A DNA stretch of 64,000 bases, taken from positions 81,399 through 145,398 of the forward strand of contig JBAROV010000164.1 of the NCBI GenBank assembly GCA_049642465.1, read 5' to 3'. The position numbers were made by a program, and so were the translations under genes. Source of the DNA: CAWDPQ01 sp049642465. Lineage in GTDB: Bacteria; Acidobacteriota; Vicinamibacteria; Vicinamibacterales; 2-12-FULL-66-21. Below, piece by piece: positions 9,096 to 18,203 of this stretch. Numbering within the stretch: the stretch's first letter is position 1; every line of letters starts with the position of its first letter. A model generated the notes under the pieces. The model saw only the letters and a list, made by a program, of their open reading frames with translations. It had not been told where the DNA came from and did not search any database.

Positions 9096-9131
9096 GTGCC
9101 GACGTGCCAAGGTGCCAGAGTGCCAGGGTGC
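9096..9131. repeat. GTGCCAG word-repeat spacer between dnaE and accA
   Basis: The 39-bp gap consists of four to five degenerate copies of GTGCCA(A/G)(A/G)G, starting just after the dnaE TAA and stopping one base before the accA ATG. GTGCCAGAGTGCCAGGGTGC (9112-9131) recurs exactly at 57368-57387, beside a pseudopilin gene 48 kb away. Confidence 0.85.
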
Positions 9132-9132
9132 T

Positions 9133-10137
9133 ATGCCTGAACTGCTGGAATTCGAAGAACCGATCGGTGTCCTGCTGAAGGAGATCGAAGCGCTCAGCAT
9201 GATGCCGCGGACGCCCGAGCGCGAGCGTTCCATCGAGAGCCTTCGCAACCGGGCCGAGGAGATCCGCCGGGACCTCTACGCCAACCTGACACCATGGCAG
9301 CGCGTACTTGTCGCGCGGCACCCCTCGCGGCCGAACACCCTCGATTACGTCGAACGGCTGTTCACCGGCTTTGACGAACTGCACGGCGATCGGCGGTTTG
9401 CGGACGATCCGGCGATCGTCTGCGGATTCGCGACATACCACGGCGAGCCGGTGTGCGTCGTCGGGCACCAGAAGGGCCGTGATACCAAGCAGAAGATTTT
9501 TCGCAATTTCGGCTACGCGAGACCCGAAGGATACCGTAAGGCGCTGCGGGTGATGCTGCTCGCGCAGAAGTTCAACCGGCCCCTCGTCGTCTTCATCGAC
9601 ACGCCGGCAGCCTACCCGGGTGTCGAATCCGAGGAGCGCGGTGTTGCCGAGGCGATCGCCTACAACCTCCGCGAAATGATGATGCTCGAGGTGCCAATCG
9701 TCGTCCTCGTGTGTGGCGAGGGTGGCAGCGGAGGAGCGTTGGGCATTGCGATTGGCGACCGGGTGCTGATGCAGGAGTTTTCGGTCTACAGCGTGATCCC
9801 GCCCGAGGGCTGCGCGGCAATCCTGTGGCGCGACGCCAACAAGAAGGTCGAGGCCGCAGAAGCGCTCAAGATCACGGCGCGTGACCTTCTGGAACTCGGC
9901 CTTATCGACGGAATCGTGCCGGAACCCTGCGGCGGCGCCCACAACGACTTCGACAAAGCCACTGGACTGGTGGATCAGGCGCTCGCCCAGGCACTCGATG
10001 AAGTCGCTGACTTTTCAATCGAGAGGCGCCTCGCGGTGCGCTACGAAAAGTTCCGCCGGATGGGCGCGGAAGGCTCGGCATTCATCGACACGGACCGAGC
10101 CGCCGACAATCCCACGCCTCCGGACTTCAAACGTTGA
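9133..10137 (+). CDS. accA: acetyl-CoA carboxylase carboxyltransferase subunit alpha
   Basis: Carboxyl transfer from biotin to acetyl-CoA, forming malonyl-CoA for fatty acid synthesis, together with AccD (not in this window). The 334-residue protein begins MPELLEFEEPIGVLLKEIEAL, with the N-terminal coiled region typical of AccA. The crotonase-like core has ARHPSRPNTLDYVERLFTGF, GHQKGRDTK, FIDTPAAYPGVESEERG and GEGGSGGALGIAIGDRV, which build the oxyanion holes and CoA site. The ATG at 9133 is chosen on family similarity; a GTG seven codons upstream is in frame but lies in the repeat spacer. Its TGA overlaps the recJ ATG by one base (TGATG). Confidence 0.96.
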   Translation: MPELLEFEEPIGVLLKEIEALSMMPRTPERERSIESLRNRAEEIRRDLYANLTPWQRVLVARHPSRPNTLDYVERLFTGFDELHGDRRFADDPAIVCGFATYHGEPVCVVGHQKGRDTKQKIFRNFGYARPEGYRKALRVMLLAQKFNRPLVVFIDTPAAYPGVESEERGVAEAIAYNLREMMMLEVPIVVLVCGEGGSGGALGIAIGDRVLMQEFSVYSVIPPEGCAAILWRDANKKVEAAEALKITARDLLELGLIDGIVPEPCGGAHNDFDKATGLVDQALAQALDEVADFSIERRLAVRYEKFRRMGAEGSAFIDTDRAADNPTPPDFKR

Positions 10138-11852
10138 TGAAGCCCCTCCTCTGGCACCACCTCCCATGCGATGACGGCCAAGCGTCGGTTCTTGCTGCCG
10201 CACTGAACCTCCATCCGACCGTCGCAAGACTTCTCTGCCTTCGGGGTTTGAGTGAAGCGGGAGAAGCCGACCGCTTTCTGAATCCCTCACTGGATCATCT
10301 CCACGACCCGTTCAGATTGGCGGGGATGGCTGAAGCGGTAGTCCGGATCGAGGAGGCGCTCGGCAAACGCGAGCGAATTGCCATCCACGGCGACTACGAC
10401 GTGGACGGCATCACCTCCACCGTCATCCTCCGCCGCGCGCTCGAACTGCTCGGCGGGCAGGTGACGCATTTCATCCCTGAACGCCTCCGCGATGGCTACG
10501 GCCTGCAACCCGCAGCGATCGACCGCCTGCATGCCGAAGGGGTACGGTTGATTGTGTCGGTGGACTGCGGCATTCGCAGTGCTGAAGCCGCACGACGAGC
10601 GCGCGAACTGGGTCTGGATCTCATCGTCACCGACCACCATGAGCCAGATGGCGAGCTGCCGCTGGCGTTAGCCGTGATCAACCCGAAGCGTCACGATTGC
10701 AGCTATCCGGACAAGTACCTCGCTGGCGTGGGAGTGGCGCTGAAAGTCGTACAGGCCCTCTGCGCGCGCGCGGGTCGTGATCGCTGGTTGCCTGGCTTCA
10801 TCAAGGTTGCCGCGATCGGCACACTCGCCGACGTCGTCCCGCTGGTCGGTGAGAATCGCGTCATCGCGCGGCTCGGCCTCGCTGCCCTGAGCAAAGGACC
10901 GCATACGATCGGCCTCCGATCGCTGCTCGACTGCTGCGGTCTCGCTGGCAAGACGATTGACAGTTACCAGGTCGCGTTCATGCTCGCGCCTCGGGTCAAC
11001 GCGGCTGGACGCATGAGTACCCCCGATATCGCCACGCGCCTGCTGCTCGCCACAGACGAAGCGATGGGAGACGAAGCGCGCGGACTCGCGCAGCAACTGA
11101 ACGACGAGAACCTCAAGCGTCAGCAGGAAGAGGCGGAACTCGTCGCGCAGGCGCGCAAGGTCATCGAAACCGATCCGGCTGTCGGCGCCCACAACGTCCT
11201 GATCGTGGGCGGCGACGGGTGGCACCGCGGCGTGATCGGCATTGTCGCGTCGAAGCTGGTCGATACCTACCACAAACCGTCAATCGTGCTATCGATCGAT
11301 GGCGATGTCGCACACGGATCGTGCCGCAGCATTCCCGACTTCGATATGCTCGGAGCATTGGAGCGCTGCTCTGACCTCTTCATCCGGTTTGGCGGCCACA
11401 AACAAGCCGCAGGTTTGACGATGGAGGCTGGGCGGGTGGGGGAGTTCCGGCAACGGATCAACGCCTGGGCGGACGAGATCCTCGAGCCCGACCAGTTGCG
11501 ACCGAAACTGCGAATCGACGCCCCTCTGCATCTCAAAGCCATCACGCACGACCTGGTGCGCGGCCTCGATGCGATGGGCCCGTTCGGGATGGGCAATCCA
11601 CGCCCGGTGTTCCATGCCGCTCCGGTCGAAATCGTGGACGGCCCTCGATCGCTCAAGGAGCGTCACCTCAAGATGACCTTCGCTCAGGACGGCCGCCGGT
11701 TCAGGGCGATTGCCTGGCGCGCCGCTGAACGGGCCGACTTCCTCGAAAAACATCGCAACGGCGTCGATCTGGCGTTCTCGCTCGAACGCAACCAATTCCA
11801 GGGAGAAACGTATCTCGAACTGAGCGTCGCCGACTTCAGGGCGCTCGAATGA
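10137..11852 (+). CDS. recJ: single-stranded-DNA-specific exonuclease RecJ
   Basis: 5'-3' ssDNA exonuclease of recombination and mismatch repair, 571 residues. DHH-family motifs are in order: GDYDVDGITST near residue 84, SVDCGIRS, VTDHHEPDGELP near 164 and the PLVGENR region. The DHHA1 domain has GGDGWHRGVIGIVASKL and RFGGHKQAAGLTM. The C-terminal OB domain includes GPFGMGNPRPVF and ends in the LELSVADFRALE region. The ATG at 10137 overlaps the accA stop, which suggests coupled translation; a TTG one codon earlier is possible. Downstream lies a repeat-rich 295-bp gap before lptCA. Confidence 0.95.
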   Translation: MKPLLWHHLPCDDGQASVLAAALNLHPTVARLLCLRGLSEAGEADRFLNPSLDHLHDPFRLAGMAEAVVRIEEALGKRERIAIHGDYDVDGITSTVILRRALELLGGQVTHFIPERLRDGYGLQPAAIDRLHAEGVRLIVSVDCGIRSAEAARRARELGLDLIVTDHHEPDGELPLALAVINPKRHDCSYPDKYLAGVGVALKVVQALCARAGRDRWLPGFIKVAAIGTLADVVPLVGENRVIARLGLAALSKGPHTIGLRSLLDCCGLAGKTIDSYQVAFMLAPRVNAAGRMSTPDIATRLLLATDEAMGDEARGLAQQLNDENLKRQQEEAELVAQARKVIETDPAVGAHNVLIVGGDGWHRGVIGIVASKLVDTYHKPSIVLSIDGDVAHGSCRSIPDFDMLGALERCSDLFIRFGGHKQAAGLTMEAGRVGEFRQRINAWADEILEPDQLRPKLRIDAPLHLKAITHDLVRGLDAMGPFGMGNPRPVFHAAPVEIVDGPRSLKERHLKMTFAQDGRRFRAIAWRAAERADFLEKHRNGVDLAFSLERNQFQGETYLELSVADFRALE

Positions 11853-12147
11853 AGCGCCTGCGGTGCCCACCTTCGCTGGTCGCGGACGACGCACCCGACC
11901 AGCTACGGCGAGGTCGCGCCGTAGCGCGCATGGGTCGATCCAGCGCGGAGGTGGTGGGCCCCACGAGCACTGAAAAGCGCCGGCGGCCCGAGCGAGCGGC
12001 CGGCTTGTCAGCCGGAGCGCCGCCCGCCTTCGCGACGGCTCCGGCGGGCAACCTTCGGACCAACGGCGCGAAGGTTGAAGGGCAGCCCGGCGGAGCCGGG
12101 CCCGCGAGCGAGAGCGAGTGGGGGTGGGGCCCCACGAGCACTGAAAA
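11853..12147 (+). repeat. composite repeat spacer: two GGGGCCCC-GAGCACTGA elements and GC-rich hairpins
   Basis: No gene is convincing in this gap. It holds two same-strand copies of a dispersed element with core GGGCCCCACGAGCACTGAAAA (11953-11976 and 12123-12147). The second ends exactly at the lptCA start. Between them is a hairpin-forming stretch: GCCGGAGC (12011-12018) pairs with GCTCCGGC (12038-12045) around CGCCCGCCTTCGCG, a motif seen again at 37792-37831 and, inverted and altered, at 53928-53950. GCGCCTGCGG-like sequence at 11855 and 11977 matches the tails of the related elements at 56751 and 59971. A short open frame across the gap is repeat-derived and I do not call it a gene. Confidence 0.85.
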
Positions 12148-14343
12148 ATGAGATGGCAGAAGACCGCGCGCATCGCCATTGCCATCGGCGTCGTGCTGTT
12201 CACGACGCTCGTGTTCTTTACCCTCCGCCGCAGCAGACCGCCCGCCGCAAGTCCCACAACCCCGAGAACAGAACCCAATGCCAGCGTCCAGGCCCAGGGG
12301 CGCATTGTCCACAACCGTACGAAGGACGGGAAAGTCGTTCTCTCGCTCACAGCTGAAGGGGCCGTCACCTACCCCGATGGTCGAACGACGCTACAGAAGG
12401 CTGTCCTCACGCTGCCGGACCGTGGGGGTCGAACGCTGACCGTCTCCTCTGACGAGATGGAAGTGACGGCGCCGCCCGGGAAGCTCGCTGAACTCGCAAG
12501 CGCAAAGATGACCGGGAACGTGCGCATGACGTCGAACGATGGCCTCGTCGTGACGACCGCCGAAGCGACCTACGATCAACCCATTGCACTCCTGAAAGCA
12601 CCTGGGCCGGTGGAGTTCACCCGCGAACGCCTGAAAGGCAACGGCATTGGCGCGACCTACGATGAGGCACGACAGGTGCTCTGGCTGTTGAAGGACGCCA
12701 AGGTCACGATCGCTCCGGACCCGAAGGGACAAGGAGCGCTCGAGGCACACGCGGCGTCAGCGGGTTTCGCGCGGGCCGAACACTACATTCGCCTGACAGG
12801 CGGAGGCCGGATCGACGGTGATGGGCGCACCGCCCAGGGCGATGACATCACGATTCAGCTCACGCCGGACGAAAAGCGCGTGCAGACGATGCAGTTGCGT
12901 GGAAATAGCCGGATTTCCGGAACCGCCGGCAGTTCCGGTCCGCGCGACATGGCCGCTCGCGACATCGATCTGACATACGGGGATGATGGCAAAGCGCTCC
13001 AGCACGCGACGCTGACGGAAAATGCGACGGTGGAATTGCCCGCTGCTGCCGGCAGCGTTGGACGGAAGATTGCGGCGCGAACGATAGTGATCGATCTGGC
13101 TCCCGATGGAACGACGGTCACGAACCTCAATGCAAATGAGCGCGTCCAGGTGGATCTGCCGGCCGAGGGCAACACGTCCGCGCGTCGCATCGTGGCGGCC
13201 TCGCTCGTTGCGGCCGGTCCGCCCCCCGGCGGAGTGAAGGCAGCGACATTTACTGGCAACGTCGAGTTCCGCGAAATGCGGCCGGCTCGGGGCGAGACGC
13301 CGGCATCCGAACGCATCGCGCGGTCTCAGCGTTTGATCGTCGAGACGAAGCCAGGGTTTGGAGATATTCAGCAGGCTGACTTCCGGGGCAACGTGCGGTT
13401 CGAAGATGCATCCACGCTGGGCGAGGCACCACGAGGCCTCTATCGGATTGTGGACGACACGCTGCAGCTCTCGCCATCCGCCGGCGATCCCGGACCAGCT
13501 CCACGGATCAGCGATCCTCGAATGTCAGTGGAAGCGCGAAGCCTCACGCTCACGCTGGAGAGCCGGAGACTCACAGCTGATACCAACGTCCGGAGTTCCT
13601 TGCACAGCAGCGGCAAACCCGAAGGCGATCGCTCCTCGGCCACACCAAAACCGGGTACGAACGGATCGAGCGAGAAGACGAAACTTCCCGCCATGCTCAA
13701 GTCCGACAAGCCGGTCTTCGTGAACTCGAACCGTCTCGAATACGACGGATCGTCGAACGCCATCTATACGGGGGACGCGCGGTTGTTTCAGGACCAGACC
13801 ACGGTCGCGGGTGACACCATCACGCTCGACGACAAAACGGGAAACCTGACGGCGACGAAGTCGGTCAGGACTGTGATGTTCTTTGACGACGTTGATCCAA
13901 AGACGAAGGAACGCAAGTCAACTCGCACGACGGCCGTCGCCGATAAACTCGTGTACGAGGACGGCAAACGCCTCGCGACCTATACCGGCACCGAGTCGGA
14001 GCGTGCGAATATCGTCGGGCCGCAGGGCGACCTCACTGCCGACAAGATTCAGCTGTTTCTGAAGGAGGGTGGCAACGAACTCGAGCGCGCCGAAGCGGAC
14101 GGACGCGTCGAGGTGAAGGAAGGACAACGGCGAGCCACGGGTGACCATTTGACCTACACCGCTTCGGATGAGACCTACGTCATCAACGGCAACCCGCTCG
14201 AAGCCGATCGCTATGCACCAAATGAGTGCACTCGGACGATGGGCAAGACGCTGCGGTTCCGTCGCGGCGACGACACGTTGATCGTCGATGGGATTCCTGG
14301 CGTGACGCCGTTCAACACGAAGCCGATTGAATGTCCACGCTGA
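12148..14343 (+). CDS. LptC-LptA fusion, LPS transport periplasmic bridge protein
   Basis: A 731-residue protein. One N-terminal membrane anchor (about residues 8-26, IAIAIGVVLFTTLVFFTL) is followed by an LptC-type domain (GRIVHNRTKDGKVVLSLTAEG, with YPDGRTTLQKAVLTL). Then come several OstA/LptA-type beta-jellyroll repeats (about residues 190-480) and a final LptA-like unit near 525-600 (SNRLEYDGSSNAIYTGDARL). In LPS export, LptC is the inner-membrane-anchored partner of LptB2FG and LptA forms the periplasmic bridge; here both appear to be on one chain. Its end overlaps lptB by 13 bp, which supports the assignment. The ATG directly abuts a dispersed repeat and has no Shine-Dalgarno sequence. 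Fusion versus an enlarged LptC is inferred from length and repeats. Confidence 0.85.
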   Translation: MRWQKTARIAIAIGVVLFTTLVFFTLRRSRPPAASPTTPRTEPNASVQAQGRIVHNRTKDGKVVLSLTAEGAVTYPDGRTTLQKAVLTLPDRGGRTLTVSSDEMEVTAPPGKLAELASAKMTGNVRMTSNDGLVVTTAEATYDQPIALLKAPGPVEFTRERLKGNGIGATYDEARQVLWLLKDAKVTIAPDPKGQGALEAHAASAGFARAEHYIRLTGGGRIDGDGRTAQGDDITIQLTPDEKRVQTMQLRGNSRISGTAGSSGPRDMAARDIDLTYGDDGKALQHATLTENATVELPAAAGSVGRKIAARTIVIDLAPDGTTVTNLNANERVQVDLPAEGNTSARRIVAASLVAAGPPPGGVKAATFTGNVEFREMRPARGETPASERIARSQRLIVETKPGFGDIQQADFRGNVRFEDASTLGEAPRGLYRIVDDTLQLSPSAGDPGPAPRISDPRMSVEARSLTLTLESRRLTADTNVRSSLHSSGKPEGDRSSATPKPGTNGSSEKTKLPAMLKSDKPVFVNSNRLEYDGSSNAIYTGDARLFQDQTTVAGDTITLDDKTGNLTATKSVRTVMFFDDVDPKTKERKSTRTTAVADKLVYEDGKRLATYTGTESERANIVGPQGDLTADKIQLFLKEGGNELERAEADGRVEVKEGQRRATGDHLTYTASDETYVINGNPLEADRYAPNECTRTMGKTLRFRRGDDTLIVDGIPGVTPFNTKPIECPR

Positions 14344-15056
14344 CCACGACCGATCTCACGAAATCGTTCGGCGGTCGAACGGTCGTGCGAGGCGTCAATA
14401 TCGAGATCTCGTCGGGCGAAGTCGTCGGTTTGCTCGGTCCGAACGGCGCGGGCAAGACCACGACGTTTTCGATGGTGGTTGGTCTCGTCTCCCCCGATTC
14501 GGGGCGTGTGCTCCTCGAGGGCAATGACGTCACAGAAGATCCGATGTATATCCGGGCGCGAAAGGGCATCGGCTACCTGCCCCAGGAGCCCTCCATCTTT
14601 CGAGGACTCACGGTCGAACAGAACATCATGGCGATCCTGGAGACCATGGATGTCGACGGTACCTCACGTCGAACTCGGCTGCGGGAACTGCTCGCTGAAC
14701 TCGGACTCACGCCGCTCGCAAAGTCGCCTGCCTACACCCTCTCGGGCGGCGAGCGGCGGCGCGTCGAGATTACGCGGGCGCTGGTTGTCTCGCCGATGTT
14801 CATGCTGCTTGACGAGCCCTTCGCCGGCATCGATCCCATTGCAGTCACGGACATCCAGAAAATCATCTTCCACCTCAAGAACCGCGGCATTGGCGTGCTC
14901 GTCACGGACCACAACGTCCGTGAAACTCTGCGCATTACTGACCGCGCCTACATCGTCCACGATGGTGTGATCTTCCGCAGCGGAACCCCGGAAAAGCTGG
15001 CCGCCGACGAAGACGTCAAGCGGATTTACCTCGGCCAGGACTTCCGATTGGACTAA
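14331..15056 (+). CDS. lptB: LPS export ABC transporter ATP-binding protein
   Basis: Cytoplasmic ATPase that powers LPS extraction by the LptB2FG complex; LptF and LptG are encoded as one fused gene at 33333. The 241 residues show Walker A GPNGAGKTT near residue 38, the Q-loop LPQEPSIF, the signature LSGGERRRVEITRAL, Walker B MLLDEPFAGIDP and the switch histidine in VTDHNVRETL. The C-terminus (VKRIYLGQDF) is characteristic of LptB. The ATG lies inside the end of lptCA, so the two are cotranscribed. Confidence 0.97.
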   Translation: MSTLTTTDLTKSFGGRTVVRGVNIEISSGEVVGLLGPNGAGKTTTFSMVVGLVSPDSGRVLLEGNDVTEDPMYIRARKGIGYLPQEPSIFRGLTVEQNIMAILETMDVDGTSRRTRLRELLAELGLTPLAKSPAYTLSGGERRRVEITRALVVSPMFMLLDEPFAGIDPIAVTDIQKIIFHLKNRGIGVLVTDHNVRETLRITDRAYIVHDGVIFRSGTPEKLAADEDVKRIYLGQDFRLD

Positions 15057-15084
15057 GATTGAGGGACAGGGCCCGTTACCGTAC

Positions 15085-16524
15085 ATGGCGATTCAGCAGA
15101 AACTTCACACAAAACTCGTTCAGAAGCTGATTCTGACGCCGTCGCTGCAGCAGGCGATCAAGCTCCTGCCGATGTCGACGCTCGAGCTGGCGGACCTGCT
15201 GAACCAGGAGATGGTCGAGAACCCGCTGCTCGAGGAAGTGCCGACCGAGGAACTGCAGCCGGCCGAGCAGCAGCAGGCCGACAAGCCCGAAGCGGAAAAA
15301 CAGGCCGCCGACAAGACCGACTCCTGGGACGACGCCGATTACGAGTATTTTTTTGGCGATTATCTCGACGACGGATTTCGATCGCGGACACCATCCGAGG
15401 TGAAGGAGCTTCCGCCGATCGAGAACACGCTCTCGACCGCCTCTTCACTCTCCGATCACCTCCTCTGGCAGCTCTCGCTTCAAACCAAACCCGAAGAAGA
15501 AGAATTGAAGGAGATCGGTGCGGCCATCATCGGCAACCTCGATGACGATGGCTACCTGGTGGCGTCGGTCGAGGAGATCGCCGCCATGGGGGAATGGCCG
15601 GTCGCGACGGTCGAGCGCGCGCTGCAACACGTACAGACGTTCGATCCGATCGGCGTGGCCGCGCGTGATCTGCAGGAATGCCTCTGGCTGCAGATCCGGC
15701 ACCTCGGGTTGGAAGGCAGCCCGTCAGAAAAGATCGTCACCGAACACCTGCGACTCCTGCAGAACCACCAGGTACCGGAGATCGCGCGCAAGCTGGGCAT
15801 GTCACTCGATGACTTGAAAGAGCACATCGAGATCATCCGCAACCTCGATCCGAAGCCCGGCAGCCGCTACAACCCGTCGCAATCTCAGTACGTCATCCCC
15901 GACGTCTACGTCGTCAAGGTCGAAGATCAGTACGTGGCGGCGCTCAACGAAGAAGGCCTGCCGCAACTGAGAATCAGTCCGGTCTACCGCCGGCTGCTCG
16001 ACAAGAGCGGCGCGGCGCCCGCTAACGACGAGACGCGCGCCTATGTGAAGGACAAGTTCCGATCGGCGCTGTGGCTGATCAAGTCGGTGGACCAGCGGCA
16101 GAAGACCATCCACAAGGTCGCAACGAGCATCATCAATTTCCAGCGGGAGTTTCTCGATCACGGCATCGAGTACCTGCGGCCGCTCGTGCTCCGCGACGTC
16201 GCCAACGACATCGGCATGCACGAGTCCACCGTCAGCCGTGTGGTCAACAACAAGTACATGCACACGCCGCAAGGCGTGTTCGAGATGAAGTATTTCTTCC
16301 ATAGCGGGATCAGCAGTTCGTTCGGCGAGAGCGTGTCGTCGGTCACCATCAAACAGCGGATCCGGAAGATCATCGAGAACGAAGATCCGCGCAAGCCGCT
16401 CAGCGATTCGAAGATCGTCAGCATCCTGCAGAAAGAAGGGCTCATGCTGGCGCGCCGGACGATCGCGAAGTACCGCGAAGAGCTGAAAATCCCAACGTCC
16501 AACCAGCGAAAGGTGCTTTTTTGA
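15085..16524 (+). CDS. rpoN: RNA polymerase sigma-54 factor
   Basis: Sigma-54 directs RNA polymerase to -24/-12 promoters and needs an enhancer-binding ATPase. The 479-residue protein has the glutamine- and leucine-rich region I (KLVQKLILTPSLQQAIKLL), an acidic region II near residues 45-100, a core-binding region, an HTH (MHESTVSRVVNNKYMHTPQG) and the RpoN box ARRTIAKYREEL near the C-terminus. The order lptB-rpoN-hpf-PTS genes is the classical one in Proteobacteria and other diderms. Transcription of the cluster probably continues from lptCA. The TGA overlaps the first base of a word-repeat array that fills the gap to hpf. Confidence 0.97.
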   Translation: MAIQQKLHTKLVQKLILTPSLQQAIKLLPMSTLELADLLNQEMVENPLLEEVPTEELQPAEQQQADKPEAEKQAADKTDSWDDADYEYFFGDYLDDGFRSRTPSEVKELPPIENTLSTASSLSDHLLWQLSLQTKPEEEELKEIGAAIIGNLDDDGYLVASVEEIAAMGEWPVATVERALQHVQTFDPIGVAARDLQECLWLQIRHLGLEGSPSEKIVTEHLRLLQNHQVPEIARKLGMSLDDLKEHIEIIRNLDPKPGSRYNPSQSQYVIPDVYVVKVEDQYVAALNEEGLPQLRISPVYRRLLDKSGAAPANDETRAYVKDKFRSALWLIKSVDQRQKTIHKVATSIINFQREFLDHGIEYLRPLVLRDVANDIGMHESTVSRVVNNKYMHTPQGVFEMKYFFHSGISSSFGESVSSVTIKQRIRKIIENEDPRKPLSDSKIVSILQKEGLMLARRTIAKYREELKIPTSNQRKVLF

Positions 16525-16620
16525 GCTACCAGCTTCCAGTCCCCGCTCCCAGCCGTTTTTGTCTGATGATGACGACGGACGGGGAAGCGGGAAGCCGGAA
16601 GCTGGCAGCTGGTAGCTAGT
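16524..16620. repeat. GGAAGCTGG-type word repeat with inverted ends between rpoN and hpf
   Basis: AGCTACCAGC at 16524-16533 is perfectly inverted at 16608-16617. Inside, CCAGCTTCC (16529-16537) can instead pair with GGAAGCTGG (16597-16605), and GGGGAAGCGGGAAGCCGGAAGC adds further copies of the word. A TTTTT run lies in the loop. The array fills the space from the rpoN stop almost to the hpf ATG. The same word family appears downstream of xerD at 39147-39181. Confidence 0.85.
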
Positions 16621-16623
16621 CTG

Positions 16624-17160
16624 ATGCGCGTTGATGTCACAGGTCGCCATGTGGAGATCACCCCTCCACTTCGAAATCTCATCACTCAGCGACTGGCCAA
16701 GCTCGAGCGACTCTTGAACGATAATGTCGTGTCGGCGACAGTCATCTTGACGAAGGAAAAGTACCGCCACCGCACCGAGATGGTCATTCATGCGCGCGGG
16801 GACCACATCTTGCGCGGGCTCGGTGAGGGGAACGCCTGGCCGATTTCCCTGCGGCAGGCCGCGCAGAAGGTCGAGCAGCAGGCGCAAACCCTCAAGGGGA
16901 AATGGGCCGAGCGGAAGCGCAGCACGACGCGCCGACGGAGCCCGCAAGCCGTCGCTGCCGACCAGCCGATTGGCGCAAACGCTCGCAGAGTCGTCCGTGC
17001 GAGCCGGTATGCCGTCAAGCCCATGTCGGTCGAGGATGCGGCGCTTCGTGTCGAGTGGGGCGAAGATGCATTCATCGTCTTTCGCAACGCCGATACCGAC
17101 GCCGTCAGCATCCTGTATCGGCGAAAAGACGGAAACCTCGGCTTGATTGAGCCCGATTAG
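16624..17160 (+). CDS. hpf: ribosome hibernation promoting factor, long form
   Basis: Binds the 30S decoding region and, in its long form, drives 100S dimer formation in stationary phase. The N-terminal S30AE domain (residues 1-95) reads MRVDVTGRHVEITPPLRNLI and continues with LNDNVVSATVILTKEKYRHR. A basic linker (KRSTTRRRSPQAV) leads to the C-terminal dimerisation domain from about residue 125 (RYAVKPMSVEDAALRVE, then FIVFRNADTDAVSILYRRKD). The 178-residue length matches long HPF. It lies between rpoN and hprK as in many genomes. The ATG follows a repeat and has no evident Shine-Dalgarno sequence. Confidence 0.95.
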   Translation: MRVDVTGRHVEITPPLRNLITQRLAKLERLLNDNVVSATVILTKEKYRHRTEMVIHARGDHILRGLGEGNAWPISLRQAAQKVEQQAQTLKGKWAERKRSTTRRRSPQAVAADQPIGANARRVVRASRYAVKPMSVEDAALRVEWGEDAFIVFRNADTDAVSILYRRKDGNLGLIEPD

Positions 17161-17207
17161 TCTCGTCGACAAACGAATGTGATTCCGGCCGTCCTGCCGT
17201 TCAACTG

Positions 17208-18203
17208 ATGCCGCCAGAGTCCGCGAGCGTCACCGTCGCCACACTGCTGAAGGACGTCAAGTCGCACGACGGTGCGATCGATCTCGAGCTGCTCGCGGGG
17301 GCTGCCGGACTGACCCGACGCATTACGAACTCCCATCCCCAGAAAACAGGCCTCGCACTTGCCGGTTTCGACGGCTATCTGCGTGAAGGGCGCGCGCTGA
17401 TCCTCGGCGAAAGCGAAATCCGCTACCTCGAATCGATTGGGTCGACCGAGAGGCTCGAAGCACTGGGACGTGTGCTCTCCCACAGTCTGCCCTGCCTCGT
17501 CATCACTCAGGGGTTCCCGGCACCAGCCGAGCTGCAGCAGGCTGCCGAACTGGCCGGCGTGCCGCTGCTGCGAACCAAGGCCGCCACGCCTGATGCGATG
17601 TCCCGACTGCTCAGCGTCCTCGAAAGCTATCTCGCCCCGCGGACGATGGTTCACGGCGTACTGATGGACATCCTCGGCCTTGGCGTACTCGTCGTGGGGG
17701 AGAGCGGCATTGGAAAAAGCGAGTGTGCGCTCGATCTGGTGGTGCGGGGACACCGGCTCGTCGCCGATGATGCCGTCGAACTACGGTGCCGCGCCGACGC
17801 ATTCGTGCTCGGGAGCTGCCCGGAGGCGACGCGGCATCACATGGAAATCCGGGGCCTGGGCCTGATTAACGTGCAGGATCTCTTTGGCGTGGCGTCCACG
17901 CGGACGTCAAAGCGCGTCGAGCTGGTCGTGCAGCTCGAGCGTTGGGAGCATGGCCGCGAGTACGACCGTTTGGGTCTCGACGATCAGCACTACGACGTGC
18001 TCGGGGTGAAGATTCCGATGATCCGGATGCCGGTCGCCCCGGGCCGCAACGTCGCCATTCTGGTGGAAGTCGCGGCACGCAACCAGTTGCTGCGTGCCCG
18101 GGGGCACCACGCGGCACAGCGGCTCGTCGATCGGCTGGAACGCCGATTGGGGGGAGAGGCGCAGCCGGACGTCGTCGAAGTCGATCACGGAGAGGACTTC
18201 TGA
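17208..18203 (+). CDS. hprK: HPr kinase/phosphorylase
   Basis: Phosphorylates and dephosphorylates HPr on Ser46 as a sensor of carbon and energy state. The 331-residue protein has the N-terminal HPrK domain (residues 8-130) and the catalytic domain with Walker A GESGIGKSECALDLV near residue 163, the RLVADDAVEL acidic motif and the signature EIRGLGLINVQDLFG. Its target is probably the HPr encoded at 19552, which has Ser46. The stop overlaps the rapZ start (TGATG). Confidence 0.96.
   Translation: MPPESASVTVATLLKDVKSHDGAIDLELLAGAAGLTRRITNSHPQKTGLALAGFDGYLREGRALILGESEIRYLESIGSTERLEALGRVLSHSLPCLVITQGFPAPAELQQAAELAGVPLLRTKAATPDAMSRLLSVLESYLAPRTMVHGVLMDILGLGVLVVGESGIGKSECALDLVVRGHRLVADDAVELRCRADAFVLGSCPEATRHHMEIRGLGLINVQDLFGVASTRTSKRVELVVQLERWEHGREYDRLGLDDQHYDVLGVKIPMIRMPVAPGRNVAILVEVAARNQLLRARGHHAAQRLVDRLERRLGGEAQPDVVEVDHGEDF

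Noticed and set aside
11849..12151. Open frame of 100 codons across the recJ-lptCA gap
   Set aside because: It repeats VVGPTSTEK/WGPTSTEK because it reads the dispersed repeat twice; composition and lack of a domain indicate non-coding repeat sequence.
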